A stretch of DNA of 64,000 bases from Pelagibius marinus (GTDB lineage: Bacteria; Pseudomonadota; Alphaproteobacteria; Kiloniellales; Kiloniellaceae), in NCBI RefSeq assembly GCF_014925385.1, contig NZ_JACSDK010000010.1, forward strand, positions 186,001 through 250,000, given 5' to 3'. The notes under the pieces are model-generated. The model had not been told where the DNA came from. It searched no databases and saw nothing but the letters and a program-made list of their open reading frames with translations. This document shows positions 25,961-34,448 of this stretch, one piece after another. Positions within the stretch are counted from its first letter, which is position 1, and each line of letters opens with the position of its first letter. A program made the translations under genes and the position numbers.

Positions 25961-26911
25961 GTGCATCCGGCGAAATCGGTCATTCTCTTCACCACGGCCT
26001 CGGGCGCGGGCTACGGGCTGCTCGCCTGGCTCGGACTGCTGGCGGCTTTCGGCGTCCTGCCCTCCGAGCGCTGGTTCGGCCTCGCGGCTTTCGCCCTGGG
26101 CCTCGGACTGGTGGTGACGGGCCTGCTGTCCTCCACCCTGCACCTCGGTCACCCGGAGCGGGCCTGGCGGGCGCTCACCCAGTGGCGCTCTTCCTGGCTG
26201 TCGCGCGAGGGCGTGGCGGCGGTCGTAACCTTCCTGCCGGTTGGGCTTTTCGCTTTCTACTGGATCGTCGACGGGACCAACAGCGACACCTTGGCGGTGG
26301 TGGGGTTGCTGGCCAGCCTCTGCTGCCTGGTAACGGTGATCTGCACGGCGATGATCTATGCCTCGCTCAGGACCATACGGGCCTGGGCCTCGCCCTGGAC
26401 ACTGCCGAGTTATCTGGTGCTCTCGGCGCTTTCCGGGGCGGTGCTGCTGAACCTGCTGCTGCAGCTCTGGGGGCTGCCGCACAACGGCGCCTTCGCCTGG
26501 ATGGCGGCGGCTCTGTTCATCCTGGCGGGGCTGGTGAAGGTGCTCTACTGGCGCAATGTGATGTATGGCGAGCCCGCCGGCACCGCGGAGTCGGCGACTG
26601 GCCTGGGGCCGCAGGGCCGGGTGCGCCTCCTTGAAGCGCCGCACAGCGAATCTAGTTATCTGATGCAGGAGATGGGTTTCAGGATTGCGCGCAAGCACGC
26701 CGAGAAGCTGCGCCGCCTGACGCTGCTGGGCGGCTTCCTGGCACCCTTCGTGCTGATCGTGGTGGGCCAGGCGGCGCCGGGGCTCGGCAGCCTGCTGGCG
26801 GCCCTCGCCAGCCTGCCGCTGCTGGCCGCCGGGCTGGCGGTGGAGCGCTGGCTCTTCTTCGCCGAGGCCAAGCACGTGGTCACCCTTTACTACGGGGAGA
26901 GCCGTGCGTGA
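25961..26911 (+). CDS. soeC: DmsC-family membrane anchor, SoeC-like
   Basis: A 316-aa membrane protein with about eight hydrophobic segments. It has the DmsC-type features STLHLGHPERAWRALTQWRSSWLSREG near residues 60-88 and a C-terminal VERWLFFAEAKHVVTLYYG. These are shared by the anchor subunits of DMSO reductase and SoeABC. The start is GTG after GGGGGTCAG, 15 bases after soeB. It anchors the complex to the inner face of the membrane and exchanges electrons with quinone. A long cytosolic segment (about 205-245) lies between the sixth and seventh membrane spans. Confidence 0.82.
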   Translation: MHPAKSVILFTTASGAGYGLLAWLGLLAAFGVLPSERWFGLAAFALGLGLVVTGLLSSTLHLGHPERAWRALTQWRSSWLSREGVAAVVTFLPVGLFAFYWIVDGTNSDTLAVVGLLASLCCLVTVICTAMIYASLRTIRAWASPWTLPSYLVLSALSGAVLLNLLLQLWGLPHNGAFAWMAAALFILAGLVKVLYWRNVMYGEPAGTAESATGLGPQGRVRLLEAPHSESSYLMQEMGFRIARKHAEKLRRLTLLGGFLAPFVLIVVGQAAPGLGSLLAALASLPLLAAGLAVERWLFFAEAKHVVTLYYGESRA

Positions 26912-27046
26912 CCTGGGTTGGACAATAGTTGCCCTTGGGACGCATGATTAAGAATGCTTTTATTGCAATGCTGTATCTACGAAAGCTAAGCTCGGAACAC
27001 TAAAGTTTAGGCCCTGCGGCGCACGGCCGATCGAAAGCCGATTTTG

Positions 27047-27967
27047 ATGAACATCTATCTGCCCATCGCAGAGATCTCTGTGAATGTCTTTCTTCTCTTG
27101 GGCATGGGCGGTGCCGTCGGGTTTCTTTCCGGGCTGTTTGGTGTCGGTGGCGGGTTCCTCATGACGCCTTTGCTGATCTTCATCGGTGTGACGCCCGCGG
27201 TGGCGGTGGCCACGGAGGCCAACCAGATCGTCGCCTCTTCGGTCTCGGGCGTGCTGGCGCACTGGCGGCGCGGCAATGTCGACTTCCGCATGGGCTTCGT
27301 GCTCTTGGCCGGCGGCACCCTGGGCTCGTTGTTCGGCGTCTGGCTCTTCACCGTCCTGCGCGGCGCCGGCCAGCTCGATCTGGTCATCTCCCTCTGCTAT
27401 GTGGTCTTTCTGGGCATCGTCGGCGGCCTGATGTTTCTGGAGGCGAGCCGCGCCCTGTTCCGCCGCCGCCGTCAGGGAGACGTCAAACGCAAGCTGCACC
27501 AGCACCACTGGATGCACGGCCTGCCGTTCAAGATCCGCTTCCGCAAGTCGAAGCTCTACATCTCGGCCCTGCTGCCCGTCTTCATCGGCTTCATCGTCGG
27601 CGTGCTGGCCGCCATCATGGGCGTCAGCGGCGGCTTCATCATGGTTCCGGCCATGATCTACCTGCTGGGCATGCCGACCTCCGTGGTGGTCGGCACCTCG
27701 CTGTTCCAGATCATCTTCGTCACGGCGACGGTGACCTTTCTGCAGGCATCCCAGAACCAGACCGTTGATGCCGTACTGGCGCTCATCCTGTTGACCGGTG
27801 GGGTCATCGGCGCCCAGATCGGCACCCGCGCGGGCACCCGCCTGCGCGGCGAGCAGCTGAGGATCCTGCTGGCGCTCATGGTGCTGGGGGTCTGCGGCAA
27901 GCTGCTGTTCGATCTGGTGGTGACCCCTGAAGACCTCTTTGCCATCGGCTCGGCGGGGGCGCACTGA
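27047..27967 (+). CDS. TauE/SafE family sulfite/organosulfonate exporter
   Basis: A 306-aa membrane protein with the two-fold repeated TauE/SafE pattern: GFLSGLFGVGGGFLMTPLLIFIGV in the first half and GFIVGVLAAIMGVSGGFIMVPAMIYLLGMPTSVVVGTSLFQ in the second. A basic cytosolic loop (RRRRQGDVKRKLHQHHW) joins them. The family exports sulfite, sulfoacetate or related anions. Its position 135 bases after soeABC and its coupling to a TIGR02186-type gene support a sulfite-handling role. The ATG is preferred over the TTG one codon earlier. Confidence 0.85.
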   Translation: MNIYLPIAEISVNVFLLLGMGGAVGFLSGLFGVGGGFLMTPLLIFIGVTPAVAVATEANQIVASSVSGVLAHWRRGNVDFRMGFVLLAGGTLGSLFGVWLFTVLRGAGQLDLVISLCYVVFLGIVGGLMFLEASRALFRRRRQGDVKRKLHQHHWMHGLPFKIRFRKSKLYISALLPVFIGFIVGVLAAIMGVSGGFIMVPAMIYLLGMPTSVVVGTSLFQIIFVTATVTFLQASQNQTVDAVLALILLTGGVIGAQIGTRAGTRLRGEQLRILLALMVLGVCGKLLFDLVVTPEDLFAIGSAGAH

Positions 27968-27968
27968 C

Positions 27969-28712
27969 ATGAACCTGCGCGCCGTCTTCCTCTCCATCGC
28001 CGTGCTGTTCCTGGCCATGCCGGGGGCGGCGCAGACGCCGCTGATCGCCGATCTCTCGGAGCACCAGATCCAGATCACCACCGGCTTCGTCGGCACGGAC
28101 GTGCTGCTTTTCGGCACCGTGGAGCCCGAAAGCAACGTGGTGGTCGTGGTACGCGGGCCGGAGGAGGAGACCACTGTCTGGCGCAAGGGCCGCTACGCCG
28201 GCGTCTGGGTCAACGACCGCCGCGTGATCTTCGAGCGGGTGCCGAGCTTCTACGCCGTGCGCAGCAGCGCGCCCCTGGACGAGATCGCCAGCGAGGTGAC
28301 GCGCATGCGCCATGGCATGGGCGCCCACTTCCTGCGTCTGCGCAGCCTCGACGACCGCATCAGCGAGGCCGATCTGAAGGTGTTCCGCGCCGCGCTGATC
28401 CGCAACAAGCAGCGTCAGGGTCTTTTCGCCACCGGCGCCAGCGACATCTCCTTCCTCGGCGGGCAGTTGTTCCGCACCCGGCTGCACTTCCCGGCCAACG
28501 TGCCGACCGGCTTCTACGACGTGGAAGTCTTCATGCTGCAGGACGGCCGCGTGACCCATGCCCAGACCACGCCCCTGATCGTGCGCAAGGCCGGGTTGGG
28601 CGCCGACGTCTTCTTCTTCGCCTACAACTACTCCGCCCTCTACGGCATCATCGCGGTGCTGCTGGCCGTCGCCGCCGGCGCCCTGGCGGCCTTCGTCTTC
28701 CGCAAGGGCTGA
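27969..28712 (+). CDS. TIGR02186-type alphaproteobacterial membrane protein
   Basis: A 247-aa protein with a signal peptide (residues 1-21, PGAAQT), a periplasmic domain (LSEHQIQITTGFVGTDVLLFG at the start, which is diagnostic as I recall for TIGR02186) and one C-terminal transmembrane helix (about 220-243) with a short basic tail. The family is found almost always beside TauE/SafE in alphaproteobacteria, and here it starts one base after that gene's stop. It probably assists the exporter from the periplasmic side. Its biochemical function is unknown. Confidence 0.85.
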   Translation: MNLRAVFLSIAVLFLAMPGAAQTPLIADLSEHQIQITTGFVGTDVLLFGTVEPESNVVVVVRGPEEETTVWRKGRYAGVWVNDRRVIFERVPSFYAVRSSAPLDEIASEVTRMRHGMGAHFLRLRSLDDRISEADLKVFRAALIRNKQRQGLFATGASDISFLGGQLFRTRLHFPANVPTGFYDVEVFMLQDGRVTHAQTTPLIVRKAGLGADVFFFAYNYSALYGIIAVLLAVAAGALAAFVFRKG

Positions 28713-28719
28713 GCGGGCG

Positions 28720-30756
28720 TCAGCCCGCGGCGGCGGACTCGCGCGCCTGCCAGGCCAGGGCGTGCAGGGTGGCCATGGAGGTGGGGTCGCACAGCAGATC
28801 GCGCTTCTCGTCCCGGCTGAGGCCGCCGGCGCCGCCTTCCTGCAGGCGGGCGATCAGGCCGTCAAGGCGCAGACGCTCGCTCTTGGCGCGGGGCTCGCGC
28901 TCCAGCAGGGTGCGGTGCAGGGCGTTGAGGAAAGGATCGCTGATCGCCTGCTCGAAGAGCGAGGGCTCACCCGGCGTCGCCGCCGGCTGCCGGGCGGCCA
29001 GCGCCTGCGTCAGCCGCTGCAGCACGTCCGGCGGGGCGCTCTCGCAAGGGGTGAGGAACAGGCCCCGGTCACGCAGCCTGCGCCCCACGTCGGCACGGCT
29101 GGTCAAGCGCGACAGCGGAATGGAGAGCAGCGGGCCCGCCAGCACCGGGGTGAGCCACCAGAAGAACTCGGGGATGAAGGCGTAGCTGACGCCGCCGGCC
29201 AGCAGGGCGAGGGCGGTATGGCCGCCATGGGCGGCGACCGCCTCGTGCCACGAGGTCTCGCCGTCGTCGCGCTGCTGCGGCGCCCAGCGCACGCTGCGCC
29301 CGGCCAGGATGGAGACGATAAAGCCGCTCTGGAACAGCATCAGGATGGGCGCCAGCAGGATCGACAGCAGGCTCTCCAGGGCGACGCTGAGACCGGCCTT
29401 CAAGGCGCCGCCGTGGGCCGCTAGGCGCTGCCGGTCGGCCAGCAGCGTGAGATAGCCCATGACCTTCGGCAGGTAGAGGATGGCCAGCGTGATGGCCAGC
29501 AGGGTGGTGGCCTCGAAGGCATAGGACACCGGCCAGTTGGGGAAGAGGTCGCCTTCGATGAAGTAGCTGTGCTCGGTGCCCGCCTGGCGCCAGGCCTCCA
29601 GCCCCGAAAGCGCCAGCAGGAGCAGCCACAGCAGGGAGGAGAGGTACGACATCACCCCCATGCCAAGGTGCAGGCGGCTGAGCGGCCGCAGGCCCCGCGC
29701 GGCGACCACGCCCAGGTGCTGCAGGTTGCCCTGGCACCAGCGGCGATCGCGCTTGGCGTGGTCGATGAGGGTCGGCGGCGGCTCCTCGAAGCTGCCGCCC
29801 AGGTCGTCGGCCAGTCGAACCTCCCAGCCCGCGCGCCGCAACAGCGCCGCCTCGACGAAGTCGTGACTGAGGATTTCGCCGCCGAAGGGCTCGCGGCCGG
29901 GCAGCTCGGGCAAGCCGCAGTGTTCGATGAAGGGGGCGACCCGGATGATGGCGTTATGGCCCCAGTAGTTGGAATCGCCCTCCAGCCAATAGGCCAGGCC
30001 GGCGGCGAAGGGCGGGCCGTAGACGCTGCTGGCGAACTGCTGGCTGCGTGCGAAGAGGGACTCACGCAGTACCGGCAGGGGCGGCACCTGGATGAGGCCG
30101 ACCTGCGGGTTGGCGTCCATGCGCTCTGCAAGCTGGATCAGGCAGGCGCCGGACATGACGCTGTCGGCGTCGAGCACCACCATGTAGTCGTAGCGGTAGC
30201 CCCAGGACTCGCAGAAGTCGGCGATATTGCCGCTCTTGCGCGCCAGGTTGCGCGGCCGGTGGCGGTAGAAGACGGAAACACGGCCGGCGAACTCCCGGTT
30301 CAGGCGGCTCCAGGCCAGCTCCTCGGCCAGCCAGATGTCCGGGTCCGTGGTATCGCTCAGCAGGTAGGCGTCGAAGCGGCCCTCCGGCTGCTGCGCGCAG
30401 AGCGAGTCCAGGGTGGCCCGCAGCCCGGCGGCGACGCGTTCCGGGTCTTCGTTGTAGATCGGCATGACCAGGGCGGTGGCGCCGGGCCGGTCGGAATGCG
30501 CCGCCGTGGTGTCCGGCCGCCGCCGGGCCTGTCTCCGAAGGTGCGCCGCGAAACCGAAGAGGGAGATCCAGAAGGCGGTGTTGATCCAGGCGAAGAGCGC
30601 GGAGAAAAGAAAAAGGATGCCCAGTTCCAGCAGCGAAAAGCCTTCCGCCGCCAGGATGGTTCCCAGCACCAGGGCTGCCGCTGCGGTCGATGCCAGGACC
30701 AGGAGCAGCAGGATCTGGCGGCGGAGGCGGGGAGGGGCGTCTGCCGGGGCGGGCAT
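28720..30756 (-). CDS. opgH: Periplasmic glucan glucosyltransferase OpgH (MdoH)
   Basis: A 678-aa inner-membrane GT2 glycosyltransferase that polymerises glucose from UDP-glucose into osmoregulated periplasmic glucans. Two N-terminal membrane helices precede the catalytic domain: ALVMPIYNEDPERVAAGLRA, LLSDTTDPDIW, RKSGNIADFCESWG, VLDADSVMSG, YWGHNAIIRV, LSHDFVEAALLRRAGW and the RDRRWCQGN motif. More membrane helices follow. It lacks the long soluble N-terminal extension of the E. coli protein (847 aa). A separate 172-aa gene lies between it and opgG, 13 bases upstream. The gene ends in a near-convergent arrangement with the TIGR02186 gene. Confidence 0.92.
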   Translation of the reverse strand: MPAPADAPPRLRRQILLLLVLASTAAAALVLGTILAAEGFSLLELGILFLFSALFAWINTAFWISLFGFAAHLRRQARRRPDTTAAHSDRPGATALVMPIYNEDPERVAAGLRATLDSLCAQQPEGRFDAYLLSDTTDPDIWLAEELAWSRLNREFAGRVSVFYRHRPRNLARKSGNIADFCESWGYRYDYMVVLDADSVMSGACLIQLAERMDANPQVGLIQVPPLPVLRESLFARSQQFASSVYGPPFAAGLAYWLEGDSNYWGHNAIIRVAPFIEHCGLPELPGREPFGGEILSHDFVEAALLRRAGWEVRLADDLGGSFEEPPPTLIDHAKRDRRWCQGNLQHLGVVAARGLRPLSRLHLGMGVMSYLSSLLWLLLLALSGLEAWRQAGTEHSYFIEGDLFPNWPVSYAFEATTLLAITLAILYLPKVMGYLTLLADRQRLAAHGGALKAGLSVALESLLSILLAPILMLFQSGFIVSILAGRSVRWAPQQRDDGETSWHEAVAAHGGHTALALLAGGVSYAFIPEFFWWLTPVLAGPLLSIPLSRLTSRADVGRRLRDRGLFLTPCESAPPDVLQRLTQALAARQPAATPGEPSLFEQAISDPFLNALHRTLLEREPRAKSERLRLDGLIARLQEGGAGGLSRDEKRDLLCDPTSMATLHALAWQARESAAAG

Positions 30757-30769
30757 ACCGGCCGAGCCC

Positions 30770-31288
30770 TCAGGGGATGATGAGGACCGCGAGCCAGCAG
30801 AGGCAGGCGGCCAGACTCTGGGTGGAGCGGCTGATCTGGTAGCGGTACAGCCAGGCGGCGTCGCCCAGGAACTGCGGGCGCCATAGCGAGAGGCTCTGGG
30901 CGTGCATACGGCGGCGTTGTCGCGGCGGCGTGCCCCATTCGTCCTCGGTCTGGGGATTGACGGCTGGGCCCTGCTTCAGCGCCACGCGGCCGCGGGCGCT
31001 CTGCGCTCCGGGTCCGACTGTGCAGATCTCGGCGGCCAGACAGGCATCCACGGCGGCAATGATCTCGGCCCAGGTGGGGCGGGCCGGGGCGGCCGGGCCA
31101 TCGCTCCCGCGTTCGGCCAGGAGCTGCCGGGTGGCGGCGATAAGGTGCCTGCGGCGCGCGGGGTCCTCGGCGCCGGCGGCACGCAGATAGGCGTCGAGCC
31201 GCTCGCCCAACGTGGCCGGGCGCGACCCGCCGCTGCCGTTGCCGGACAGGCTCCACTCAAGAGACATATCGATCAACTGCGCTTCCAC
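30770..31288 (-). CDS. Small protein encoded between opgG and opgH, one C-terminal membrane helix
   Basis: A 172-aa protein I do not recognise by name. The first 130 residues are soluble, Ala/Arg-rich and helical (GERLDAYLRAAGAEDPARRRHLIAATRQLLAERG; PTWAEIIAAVDACLA). The end has SLSLWRPQFLGDAAWLYRYQ and one hydrophobic helix. A GTG start with GGAG six bases upstream overlaps opgG by 16 bases; an ATG at 31267 is the alternative but lacks a close ribosome site. Being wedged between opgG and opgH, it is probably part of the glucan machinery. It may stand in for the N-terminal cytosolic extension that this OpgH lacks. That is inference from position and length. Confidence 0.7.
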   Translation of the reverse strand: MEAQLIDMSLEWSLSGNGSGGSRPATLGERLDAYLRAAGAEDPARRRHLIAATRQLLAERGSDGPAAPARPTWAEIIAAVDACLAAEICTVGPGAQSARGRVALKQGPAVNPQTEDEWGTPPRQRRRMHAQSLSLWRPQFLGDAAWLYRYQISRSTQSLAACLCWLAVLIIP

Positions 31289-32817
31289 AGGTAGCTCCAG
31301 GTTTCGGTCAAGGCGTGGTCCTGGTCCTTCAGGAAGGCGCGCAGTTCCACCGCGTCCTCTCCTTCGGGATCCAGCTCGAAATGGGCGAGCCAGGTGCCGG
31401 TCGCGGCGTTGCGGCGGCTGCTGGCCTGCAGGATCTTTCCCGGCGAGGCGCTGACCACCAGTTGCACGGGCGCCCCCTCTGCGAGCTCGGCCAGGGGGCC
31501 GCCGCCGAACTCGATGGCGAAGCGGCGCAGGCCCTCGTCGCTGCCGCTGGCTTCCCGGGTCGCGAGGGCGCGGCCGCTGGCGGGAAAGTCCGGATAGCTG
31601 CTGGCGAAGCGCAGGCGGTAGGCGAAGGGCCAGGCCTGCCCCGGCTCCACCGGCCGGTCCGGCACCCAGAACAGGCCGATGTTGTCGTAGCGCTCGGAAT
31701 CGCTGGGGATCTCGATCAACTGCACCACGCCCTTGCTCCAGGCGCCCTGGGGTTCCACCCAGGCGCAGGGCCGGCGCTCGTAGTTGAACGCCAGGTCCTG
31801 GTAGTGGCGGCTGTCGCGGTCACGCTGCATCAGGCCGAAGCCCTGGGGGCTTTCGTCGGCAAAGGAGGAGATTTCAAGCGCGTCGCGATTGGCCAGCGGG
31901 CGCCAGATCCACTCGCCGCGGCCGGTCGCCAGCAGCATGCCGTCTGAATCGTGCACTTCCGGGCGCAGGTCGTCGATGGGCCGGGTGGTGTTTTCGCCGT
32001 AGAAGAACATGGAGGTGAGGGGCGCGAGGCCGAGCTTCTCCACCGCGCTGCGCGTATAGAGACAGCAGCGCACGTCCATCTGTGTCTCGGCACCGGGCGT
32101 CAGTCGAAAGTGGTAGGCGCCGGTCAGGCTCCGGCTGTCCAGCAGCGCGAAGATCTCCATGCTGCGCGCGCCGCGCTGTGGCTTCTTCAGCCAGAACTCG
32201 CGGAAGTAGGGAAACTCCTCTTTCTTGGCGAGGCCGGTATCGATGGCCAGGCCGCGGGCCGACAATCCGTAGTGTTGCCCGGCGGCCAGGACCCGGAAGT
32301 AGCTGGCGCCCAAAAAGACCGCCAGCTCGTCATGGCGGTCCCCGCCGTTCAGCGGGTACATGAGACGGAACCCGGCGAAGCCGAGATCCTCGGGCGGCAA
32401 CTCGGCCATGTCGGCGCCGGAGAAGTCGAAGAAGCCGGGCGCGTAGGGCACCGGGGCGACACTGTCACCGTCGATCACATTCACCGCGACGGCGTGATGG
32501 AAGTAGGAGCCGCGGGGGAAGAACTGGACCTGGAAGGGCATACTCTCGTCGCGCCACAGGCTGGCTTCGGCGCGAAAGCGGATGGCGTGGTATCGCTCCG
32601 GCGTCAGCTGCGCCATGGCCTCCGGCAGCGGCATGGCGTTCTCCCGCATGGGCGTTTCGGCCAGGGAGGCCGCCATGTCGTTGACCTGCTCGAAGCCGAA
32701 GCCGGCGCCGGGCATGGCAAGGGTCCAGTTGGTTTCGGCCCGCGCCACGGCCGGCAGCAGGCAGCCAACGCCTGCCCCAGCAAGGAACCTCCGCCGGTCG
32801 AAGTAACGAGATGACAC
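31273..32817 (-). CDS. opgG: Periplasmic glucan biosynthesis protein OpgG (MdoG)
   Basis: A 514-aa periplasmic protein with a twin-arginine-like signal (YFDRRRFLAGAGVG, residues 5-18), as in OpgD/OpgG proteins that use Tat export. The mature body shows OpgG family blocks: ERYHAIRFRAEASLWRDESMPFQVQFFPRGSYF, GFRLMYPLN, FLGASYFRVLAAGQHYGLSARGLAIDTG, TSMFFYGENTTRPIDDLRPEVHDSDGML and PFAYRLRF. The protein acts on the glucan backbone, probably in branching or release, together with OpgH. It is first in the leftward operon opgG, 172-aa gene, opgH. Confidence 0.93.
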   Translation of the reverse strand: MSSRYFDRRRFLAGAGVGCLLPAVARAETNWTLAMPGAGFGFEQVNDMAASLAETPMRENAMPLPEAMAQLTPERYHAIRFRAEASLWRDESMPFQVQFFPRGSYFHHAVAVNVIDGDSVAPVPYAPGFFDFSGADMAELPPEDLGFAGFRLMYPLNGGDRHDELAVFLGASYFRVLAAGQHYGLSARGLAIDTGLAKKEEFPYFREFWLKKPQRGARSMEIFALLDSRSLTGAYHFRLTPGAETQMDVRCCLYTRSAVEKLGLAPLTSMFFYGENTTRPIDDLRPEVHDSDGMLLATGRGEWIWRPLANRDALEISSFADESPQGFGLMQRDRDSRHYQDLAFNYERRPCAWVEPQGAWSKGVVQLIEIPSDSERYDNIGLFWVPDRPVEPGQAWPFAYRLRFASSYPDFPASGRALATREASGSDEGLRRFAIEFGGGPLAELAEGAPVQLVVSASPGKILQASSRRNAATGTWLAHFELDPEGEDAVELRAFLKDQDHALTETWSYLWKRS

Positions 32818-33814
32818 GCTTTCCCTCTCAATAAAGTGGCCCGCCGAGTGGTCCGGGGCATCCGGCCAATCTGCTTCCCCGGGGCCGCCGAAGCGCTGCC
32901 GGGGCTTGTACGGTCGGGTGCTCTCCTGTGGCGTGGCACGTCGCTGAAAATACAGACCTGCGTGCCCCGGATTTGTTCCAGCGGTTGAGAGGCTCCGCGC
33001 CGCGAAGCAGGGCTAGGCGATTGAAATTGCGGCCTCTTAAGGGCCTTGATTGCATCGTTAGCCCCGATATAAGCCGCCGGTTCGAGATGGCGGAAGAGTC
33101 AAGGAAGTGGCATCGCCGGCGCTTTGTTCGAGCACTGCCAAGCGGTGCGATCCCGGGCCGGCGGTCTTGCCGGGGCGATGAAGGCGCACGGCCTCGCTGG
33201 TGGAACGGCGCGGGAGCCCCTGGGCATCGGAAAGAGGATGCGTGGTCTCCTCGGCGGCGGCCCGCGGGAGGCGCACTTGGAGAAGGCGTCGTTCCCGTTT
33301 TTACATGCGACGGCAGAAGAAGGGAAAGCGACCCGGCGTGCGATCGCGACGACCGGAAAAAGAGTCGTTGCCCGGATGTCGCGACCGCACCGCCGATACT
33401 TTGCGAAGACGAAAATGCAGGTCGAAGAATCGACTCCGTAGACGAAGCTTGACGGTTCTCACGAGGTCAGCGCGCAGTCCGGCGACCACCCTGCACAAGG
33501 TGTCCTAGACCTGGCGGCCGAGGCGATGTGTCGCGACAGAAATCGTTAAGCAATTCGTCGATGAACTTTACCCGCGACTCGTGTCGCGGCGTCGCCTGCA
33601 AAGCAAAGAGCAGTGCGTTATCCGCGTCGAGACGATGACTCGCTTGTCGCGATGCTGGAAGTCGTCTGGGGAGGTGCCGTTCAGTCGATGAGAAAACGCT
33701 TGCTCATTGCTTCGTTATGTTCTCTCTTTTCTTGTCAGTGCTTCGTCAAGAAGGCACAATTCGCATCGCAGGGTGGCATCACCGGATTCGTTCTTACGTT
33801 AGGGGATTAGACAA
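32818..33814. other. 1-kb region without a supported gene
   Basis: Between opgG and the histone-like gene I find no protein I can defend. Several open frames of 60-170 codons exist on both strands, but they overlap one another, lack good ribosome sites and give low-complexity Arg/Gly/Ala-rich products typical of GC-rich noncoding DNA. From about 33300 the base composition falls and TCG/GTCGC-like motifs recur. The last 250 bases are AT-richer and should contain the promoter and leader of the histone-like gene. A structured RNA here cannot be excluded. Confidence 0.45.
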
Positions 33815-34195
33815 TTGGCAACCAAGAGCACTAAGAAGAAGCCTGCGAAGAAGAAAGCGCCGGCTAAGAAACGCGCAGCCAAGAAGAAGACGGCTGCGAA
33901 AAAGAAGAGCGCCGCCAGGAAGACGACGCGCAAGACCACCGCTAAGAAGCGCACCGCCAAGAAGACCGTGCGCAAAGCTGCGAAGAAGCGGCCTGCGAAG
34001 AAGAAGGCTGCTAAGAAGAAGGTCGCGAAAAAGAAGGCCGTCCGTAAGACCGCTAAGAAGCGGCCTGCGAAGAAGGCTGCTAAGAAGAAGGTCGCGAAGA
34101 AGAAAGTCGCTAAGAAAAAGGTCGCTAAGAAGCGGGTCGCCAAGAAGAAGGCTACCAAGAAGAAAGCGACCAGGAAAAAGACCGCCAAGACGTAG
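33815..34195 (+). CDS. Histone H1-like Lys/Ala-rich DNA-binding protein (first copy)
   Basis: A 126-aa protein that is close to half lysine, the rest mostly Ala, Thr, Arg, Val and Pro, built of KKx[10 protein letters not shown] and [10 protein letters not shown] units with no other domain. This is the composition of bacterial H1-like proteins (chlamydial Hc1/Hc2-type and AlgP-like tails), which bind and compact DNA. The start is TTG after AGGGGA with seven bases between; no ATG is available. AAG is the dominant codon, so the DNA is purine-rich and repetitive. A rho-independent terminator follows. A second, shorter relative lies on the other strand near 57.9 kb. Confidence 0.82.
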   Translation: MATKSTKKKPAKKKAPAKKRAAKKKTAAKKKSAARKTTRKTTAKKRTAKKTVRKAAKKRPAKKKAAKKKVAKKKAVRKTAKKRPAKKAAKKKVAKKKVAKKKVAKKRVAKKKATKKKATRKKTAKT

Positions 34196-34309
34196 ACAGC
34201 CGACAACAGCTGTCCGAAAATTGGCAGTTAAAACAAGGTCTTACAAAGACATCAGAGGCGGTCTCGTGCCGCCTCTGACTACCGGAAACGGTAGAGCGAA
34301 AATTGAAAT

Positions 34310-34345
34310 CGGCGGCCATCGACACGGTGGTCGCCGCTTTCTTTT
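34310..34345 (+). terminator. Rho-independent terminator of the histone-like gene
   Basis: CGGCGGCCA and TGGTCGCCG form a nine-base-pair stem (one G-U pair) with a nine-base loop, followed by CTTTCTTTT. A second hairpin without a T run, CAGAGGCGG/CCGCCTCTG (34253-34277), lies just before it. Together they end rightward transcription ahead of the leftward patatin-like gene. Confidence 0.75.
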
Positions 34346-34448
34346 CAGGGCTGCTTTCAGTGGTGAAGGGGGCAGTGCAAGCGATCGATCGGGCGTCAAT
34401 TTATCAGCCGAATCTTCCGCCGGTTTGCCGGTCGATTCACCCGCCGAC

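Noticed and set aside
26960-28186. A 408-codon minus-strand frame over the sulfite exporter
   Set aside because: It is Asp/His/Gln-rich low-complexity antisense of the TauE/SafE gene. The plus-strand frame carries clear family motifs.
33124-33441. Possible 105-aa gene (and overlapping frames) before the histone-like gene
   Set aside because: Frames on both strands are equally open, there is no good ribosome site, and the product has no recognisable fold. Treated as noncoding.
33815-34195. Repeated AAGAAG pattern considered as a CRISPR or DNA satellite
   Set aside because: The repeats have no fixed unit or spacer and read in one frame as a Lys/Ala-rich protein with a start, ribosome site and terminator.
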